Source: Kocuria sp. p3-SID1428 (lineage in GTDB: Bacteria > Actinomycetota > Actinomycetes > Actinomycetales > Micrococcaceae). Taken from it: a stretch of 49,712 bases of DNA. A program made the translations under genes and the position numbers. The number at the start of each line of letters is the position of its first letter. The first letter of the stretch is position 1. Location: positions 1-49,712 of the forward strand of contig NZ_JALXVH010000017.1 of the NCBI RefSeq assembly GCF_025149945.1, in the 5' to 3' direction. Shown piece after piece: positions 45,549 through 49,712 of the stretch. The notes beneath the pieces were generated by a model. It saw nothing but the letters and a program-made list of their open reading frames with translations, was not told the origin of the DNA and searched no databases.

Positions 45549-46187
45549 ATGAGCATCGTCCGCATCATCGCCCGCCCGCTGCTGGCCACCGGATTCGTGG
45601 TCAGCGGAGTCGACGCCTTCCGCAACTCGTCGCGCTCCGCCGAGCACCTGGCCCCCGTCCTGTCCGGGGTCGAGCGCGCCGTCCCGCAGGCCAAGCCCGC
45701 CGTGTCCAACAGCGCCGTCGTGGCCCAGGGCCTTGCCGCCGCGCAGGTCACCGCCGGGGTGGCCTACGGCCTGGGCAAGTTCCCCCGCGCCGCCGCCTCC
45801 GTGCTGGTCGTGACCACCAGCCTCAACGCCTACCTGGACTTCCAGGCCGCCGAGCACGGCACCAAGGAGCAGAAGGCCGCGCGCCGCAGCTCCGGGCTGA
45901 AGAACGTCTCGCTGATCGGCGCCACCATGCTGGCCACCGTGGACACCAACGGCCGTCCGTCGCTGGCCTGGCGCGCCAAGCACTTCGTGGACTCCGCCTC
46001 CAAGTCCTCCAGCAGCTTCGCCGCGGATGCCTCCAAGCGCCTCGAGCAGGCTCAGAAGTCCGCGGAGAAGTCCACCCGCGGTTCGCGGAAGGCGGCCAAG
46101 AAGGTAGCCGAGCAGGCGCAGAAGCGCGCCGCCGAGCGCATCAAGCAGGCGCAGAAGGCGGCCAAGAAGGCCCAGAAGAAGCACTGA
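45549..46187 (+). CDS. DoxX-family membrane protein with Lys/Ala-rich tail
   Basis: This 212-residue protein begins as a DoxX-family protein (IVRIIARPLLATGFVVSGVDAFRN, then three further hydrophobic stretches to about residue 138). The last 70 residues are a Lys/Ala/Gln repeat tail (SRKAAKKVAEQAQKRAAERIKQ) like histone H1 or mycobacterial HBHA, predicted as a basic helix. DoxX relatives take part in redox complexes at the membrane; its place beside sigR would suit an oxidative-stress role, but this is inference. AGGAGG lies 7 nt before ATG 45549. Confidence 0.8.
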   Translation: MSIVRIIARPLLATGFVVSGVDAFRNSSRSAEHLAPVLSGVERAVPQAKPAVSNSAVVAQGLAAAQVTAGVAYGLGKFPRAAASVLVVTTSLNAYLDFQAAEHGTKEQKAARRSSGLKNVSLIGATMLATVDTNGRPSLAWRAKHFVDSASKSSSSFAADASKRLEQAQKSAEKSTRGSRKAAKKVAEQAQKRAAERIKQAQKAAKKAQKKH

Positions 46188-46235
46188 GCGCCTCCTCAGA
46201 GCCACCTTCTCGTCGAACCCCGAACGGAGCACTGC

Positions 46236-47741
46236 GTGACCCGCGATCTCCCGACGGAGCACGAGGGCCAGGAGCCGGTCGCAGCCATGGCGCTGTGGCC
46301 GGCTCCTTTCCTCGGCTCCCGTCCCGTCCAGGCCTCTCTCACCGTCCCCGGCTCCAAGTCGCTGACCAATCGCTGGCTCCTGCTGGCCGCCGTGGCTGAT
46401 GCCCCGTCGCGGCTGAGGGCCCCGCTGCGCTCCCGCGACACCGAGCTGATGGCCCAGGCCCTGCGCGAGCTCGGCGCGCAGGTCCAGGACGTCCCGGGGC
46501 ACGGCGACTTCGGCGATGACTGGCTCGTCACGCCCATTCCGTTCGAGCGGCTGGGCACCGCAGCCTGCGCCGAGGCCTGCCGGGAGTCAGGCGACCCCGC
46601 CTCCGCCCCGCGGCGCATCGACTGCGGACTGGCCGGCACCGTCATGCGCTTCGTGCCGGCGCTGGCGGCACTGGTGCCCGGGCGCACGGAGTTCCACGGC
46701 GATGCCGCCGCCGAGCGCCGCCCCATGGGGCCGGTCATCGAGGCGCTGCGCGGGCTCGGTGTGGAGGTCGAGGAGCTCGGTGTGCCGGGCCGTCTGCCGT
46801 TCGCGGTCATCGGGCGCAGCGCCCTGCCCGGCGGCGTTCTGAGCATCGACGCCTCCGTGTCCTCGCAGTTCGTCTCCGCACTGCTGCTGGTGGCCGCCCG
46901 CTTCGAGCACGGCCTGCAGCTGCGCCACGTCAGTGCCGCCGGCGCGGGCGTGCCGTCCATGCCGCACGTGGAGATGACCCTGCAGTGCCTGCGGGAGGCC
47001 GGCGTGCAGGTCGAGGACTCCGAGCCCGCCGCCTGGTCGGTGGCTCCCGGGCCCGTGCAGGCCGTGGATCTGAGCATCGAGCAGGACCTGTCGAACGCCG
47101 GGCCGTTCCTGGCGGCGGCCGTCGTCTCGGGCGGCACCGTCTCGATCCCCCACTGGCCGCTGCGCACCACGCAGGGCGGGGCCCACTGGCAGGAGATCCT
47201 CCCGGCCTTCGGCGCCCAGGTCACCCTGGAGCCGGAGGCCGACGGACAGCTGGGCACCTTCACCGTCAGCTCGTCCAAGCCGCCGCACGGCGTGGACCTG
47301 GACCTCAGCCAGGCCGGCGAGCTCGCCCCTACCGCCGCTGCGATCTGCGCGGTGGCCGACTCGCCGTCGGTGCTTCGCGGGATCGCCCACCTGCGCGGGC
47401 ACGAGACCGACCGCCTGGCCGCCCTGGTCGCGGAGATCCGACGGATCGGCGGGCATGCGCAGGAGACCCCCGATGGCCTGCGGATCGAGCCAGGGCAGCT
47501 GCACCCTGCCGTCATGCACTCCTACGAGGATCACCGCATGGCCACGGCTGCCGCTGTGATCGGCCTGGTCCTGGACGGCGTGCAGGTCGAGGACATCGCC
47601 ACGACCGCCAAGACCCTGCCGCAGTTCCCGCAGCTGTGGCATCAGATGCTCACCGACTCCATGCCGGAGACCGGCGCCGCGCCCGATCAGACCGACTCCT
47701 CCCCCGCCGCCGAGCACTCGGACAGCCATGGCGCGCGCTGA
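46236..47741 (+). CDS. aroA: 3-phosphoshikimate 1-carboxyvinyltransferase (EPSP synthase)
   Basis: This 501-residue enzyme joins PEP to shikimate-3-phosphate in aromatic amino-acid synthesis and is the glyphosate target family. Motifs: VPGSKSLTNRWLLLAA near residue 40, LAGTVMRFVPALAAL near 130, RRPMGPVIEALRGLGVEV, and SYEDHRMATAAAVIGL near the end. It is longer than the usual 430-450 because of an N-terminal lead and a 30-residue polar tail. GTG 46236 has CGGAG upstream. It overlaps rsgA by 14 bp. Confidence 0.95.
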   Translation: MTRDLPTEHEGQEPVAAMALWPAPFLGSRPVQASLTVPGSKSLTNRWLLLAAVADAPSRLRAPLRSRDTELMAQALRELGAQVQDVPGHGDFGDDWLVTPIPFERLGTAACAEACRESGDPASAPRRIDCGLAGTVMRFVPALAALVPGRTEFHGDAAAERRPMGPVIEALRGLGVEVEELGVPGRLPFAVIGRSALPGGVLSIDASVSSQFVSALLLVAARFEHGLQLRHVSAAGAGVPSMPHVEMTLQCLREAGVQVEDSEPAAWSVAPGPVQAVDLSIEQDLSNAGPFLAAAVVSGGTVSIPHWPLRTTQGGAHWQEILPAFGAQVTLEPEADGQLGTFTVSSSKPPHGVDLDLSQAGELAPTAAAICAVADSPSVLRGIAHLRGHETDRLAALVAEIRRIGGHAQETPDGLRIEPGQLHPAVMHSYEDHRMATAAAVIGLVLDGVQVEDIATTAKTLPQFPQLWHQMLTDSMPETGAAPDQTDSSPAAEHSDSHGAR

Positions 47742-48837
47742 TCGCGGGGCGGCATCGTGGGACGAGCTGGACGAGTCGGACGTCCGGGTCCGGGCCAACA
47801 AGAAGGGATCGCGGCCGCGCACCAAGGACCGCCCGGCCCACGAGGACGCCGTGATCGGGCGGGTCGTGGCCGTGGATCGGGGCCGCTTCACCGTCGTGGT
47901 CCACGAGTCCTCGCACGACGAGCGCCTGGTCACCGCAGTGCGCGCCAAGCAGCTGCGGCGCACCCCCATCGTGGCCGGGGACCGAGTCGGCCTCGTCGGG
48001 GACGTCTCCGGGCGTCCTGACACCCTTGCCCGTCTGGTGCGTCTGGAGCCTCGCACCACGCTGCTGCGCCGCAGCGCCGATGACACGGATCCCGTGGAGC
48101 GAGTGGTCGTGGCCAATGCCGATCGACTCGTGATCGTGGTGGCCGCTGCCGATCCGCAGCCGCGCACCGGTTTCATCGACCGCTCCCTGGTCGCCGCCTA
48201 CGACGCCGGCCTCGAGGCGCTGCTGGTCATCACCAAGACGGATCTGCAGGACCCGTCGTGGCTCATCGAGCACTACCGGGCGCTCGAGCTGACCGTGCTG
48301 ACCTCCGGTGCCGCCGGTGAGGATGCGGCCGAGGCGGAGGAGGACTCGCTACCGCTGGATCAGCAGCTGGTCCACGATGTGCGAGAGCAGCTGCTGGGCA
48401 GCGTCTCCGTGGTGCTCGGGCACTCCGGAGTCGGCAAGTCCACACTGGTCAATGCGCTGACCGGGTCGCAGCGGGCCACCGGCGGCGTCAACGCCGTGAC
48501 CGGGAGGGGTCGGCACACCTCGTCCTCGGCGCTGGCACTGCGGATGCCAGACGCCCCTGCCGGCACCTGGATCATCGACACCCCCGGCGTCCGCTCGTTC
48601 GGTCTGGCGCATGTGGAGGCCGATCGGATCGTCGAGGCCTTCGACGAGCTGGGCCCGGCCATCGCCGAGTGCCCCAAGGGCTGCACGCATCTGGCGGAGG
48701 CACCCGGCTGCGCCCTGGACGACTGGGTCGCGCACGGACATGCAGGTCAGGCCGGCCCTGAGCGGCTGGAGTCCCTGCGCCGCCTGCTGAGCGCCGGACA
48801 TGAGCAGGAGACCGAGTCCAAGACCCTGGGGACCTGA
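47728..48837 (+). CDS. rsgA: Ribosome small-subunit GTPase RsgA
   Basis: This 369-residue circularly permuted GTPase helps mature the 30S subunit. An N-terminal OB fold is followed by the G4 motif TKTD (near 170), G1 GHSGVGKST (near 231), and G3 DTPGVRSF (near 284), then the zinc motif CPKGCTH with a later Cys (near 315). The order G4-G1-G3 confirms the permutation. It overlaps the end of aroA, a pairing common in actinobacteria. Confidence 0.95.
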   Translation: MARADRGAASWDELDESDVRVRANKKGSRPRTKDRPAHEDAVIGRVVAVDRGRFTVVVHESSHDERLVTAVRAKQLRRTPIVAGDRVGLVGDVSGRPDTLARLVRLEPRTTLLRRSADDTDPVERVVVANADRLVIVVAAADPQPRTGFIDRSLVAAYDAGLEALLVITKTDLQDPSWLIEHYRALELTVLTSGAAGEDAAEAEEDSLPLDQQLVHDVREQLLGSVSVVLGHSGVGKSTLVNALTGSQRATGGVNAVTGRGRHTSSSALALRMPDAPAGTWIIDTPGVRSFGLAHVEADRIVEAFDELGPAIAECPKGCTHLAEAPGCALDDWVAHGHAGQAGPERLESLRRLLSAGHEQETESKTLGT

Positions 48838-48845
48838 GCCTCCGC

Positions 48846-48851
48846 TAGCCT
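48846..48851 (+). promoter_or_regulatory. -10 box for leaderless hisN
   Basis: TAGCCT lies 7 nt before the hisN ATG at 48859, without a Shine-Dalgarno at proper spacing. Confidence 0.5.
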
Positions 48852-48858
48852 GGAGCGC

Positions 48859-49650
48859 ATGCGCCCTCACGGTTCCTACACGGATGACCTCCGCCTCGCC
48901 CATGTGCTTGCTGACACCGTCGACTCGCTCACCATGGCGCGGTTCCGCTCCCAGCAGCTGCAGGTCGAGACCAAGCCAGATCTCACCCCGGTGACCGATG
49001 CCGACCGCGACGCCGAGCAGCTCATCCGCGCCCAGCTGGCCCGAGTCCGCAATCGTGACTCCGTGCTGGGCGAGGAGTTCGGCACCACCGGCGCCGGATC
49101 CCGGCAGTGGGTCGTGGACCCGATCGACGGCACCAAGAACTTCGTGCGCGGCGTGCCCGTGTGGGCCACGCTGATCGCCCTGATCGACGACGGCGTCCCC
49201 GTCGTGGGGCTGGTCTCCGCCCCCGCCCTGCAGCGGCGCTGGTGGGCCGGTGCCGGCACCGGAGCCTGGGCAGGGCGCTCCCTGGCCAAGGCCGAGCGGC
49301 TCAGCGTCTCGTCGGTGGATCGGCTCGAGGACGCCTCGCTGTCCTACTCCTCGCTCAGCGGGTGGAAGGACCGTGGGCGCCGCGACGACTTCCTGGAGCT
49401 CACGGACCGCGTGTGGCGCACACGCGCCTACGGCGACTTCTGGTCCTACTGCCTGGTGGCCGAGGGCACCGTGGACCTGGCCGCCGAGCCGGAGCTGAAC
49501 CTGTACGACATGGCCGCGCTGGTCCCGATCGTCGAGGAGGCCGGCGGACGCTTCACCGGGCTCGACGGGGCCCCCGGCCCGTTCAGCGGAAACGCCGTGG
49601 CCAGCAATGGACTGCTGCACGACCAGGTCCTGGAGCTGATCGGCGACTGA
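48859..49650 (+). CDS. hisN: Histidinol-phosphatase, inositol-monophosphatase type
   Basis: This 263-residue magnesium phosphatase has the metal motifs GEEFG (near 72), DPIDGTKNF (near 87) and LNLYDMAALVPIVEEAGG (near 214). Actinobacterial members of this branch, found next to aroA-rsgA, dephosphorylate L-histidinol phosphate. A role on inositol or other phosphates cannot be excluded. It begins 21 bp after rsgA. Confidence 0.88.
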   Translation: MRPHGSYTDDLRLAHVLADTVDSLTMARFRSQQLQVETKPDLTPVTDADRDAEQLIRAQLARVRNRDSVLGEEFGTTGAGSRQWVVDPIDGTKNFVRGVPVWATLIALIDDGVPVVGLVSAPALQRRWWAGAGTGAWAGRSLAKAERLSVSSVDRLEDASLSYSSLSGWKDRGRRDDFLELTDRVWRTRAYGDFWSYCLVAEGTVDLAAEPELNLYDMAALVPIVEEAGGRFTGLDGAPGPFSGNAVASNGLLHDQVLELIGD

Positions 49651-49687
49651 TCCCCTTGCGCCCGCGGGCTGGCGCAGACGGATGAGG

Positions 49688-49712
49688 GGGCCGAGGCATG
49701 ATGGCTCGGCCC
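49688..49712 (+). terminator. Hairpin after hisN at window edge
   Basis: GGGCCGAG (49688-49695) pairs with CTCGGCCC (49705-49712) around a 9-nt loop. The window ends at the stem, so any U tract is not visible. Confidence 0.5.

Overview
The window reads as a chromosomal core region of a high-GC Gram-positive actinobacterium, most like Micrococcaceae (Kocuria, Micrococcus, Arthrobacter relatives). Grounds: very GC-rich codon use throughout, a Rho factor with a long Gly/Asn/Arg-rich insert, a fused OdhA/Kgd-type 2-oxoglutarate decarboxylase/E2 protein, a SigR-RsrA redox switch, GuaB1, the 24-residue actinobacterial ribosomal protein bL37, and TANNNT -10 boxes placed 6-9 nt before start codons. 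No insertion sequence, phage gene or CRISPR array was seen.

Region 1 (1-24803) is the well-known actinobacterial gene string argS-lysA-hom-thrC-thrB-rho-prfA-prmC-tsaC-wecA-like-atpI-atpBEFHA, read right to left on the minus strand with many 4-bp ATGA/GTGA stop-start overlaps. It carries arginyl-tRNA charging, lysine and threonine synthesis, transcription and translation termination, tRNA t6A formation and the ATP synthase (atpA runs off the left edge). Two departures from the usual order stand out: rpmE is missing between rho and prfA, and surface-polysaccharide genes (CapD-like epimerase/dehydratase, a fused double glycosyltransferase, an SDR epimerase) lie between tsaC and the wecA-like gene. 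A tRNA-Arg(CCG) gene with a strong terminator closes the region.

Region 2 (24860-31870) has a decayed LPXTG surface-protein gene next to the tRNA, a small membrane protein, a fructosamine-kinase-like protein, the large helicase HrpA and a HIT hydrolase.

Region 3 (31930-37229) has an MBL-fold hydrolase, then a zinc locus: zur-like fur gene, a lipid kinase, and convergent znuA-znuC-znuB with a clear Zur operator before znuA.

Region 4 (37294-43882) has guaB1 and kgd divergently transcribed from two TAGACT promoters, a degenerate SGNH hydrolase and the tiny bL37 gene.

Region 5 (43917-49712) has the sigR-rsrA operon, with a SigR-type autoregulatory promoter and two start codons, a DoxX protein with a histone-like tail, and the aroA-rsgA-hisN group. 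The most interesting points are the sigR two-promoter/two-start design, the low-complexity inserts in Rho and HrpA, the SGNH pseudoenzyme, the recurring leaderless starts, and the polysaccharide genes inside an otherwise conserved string.
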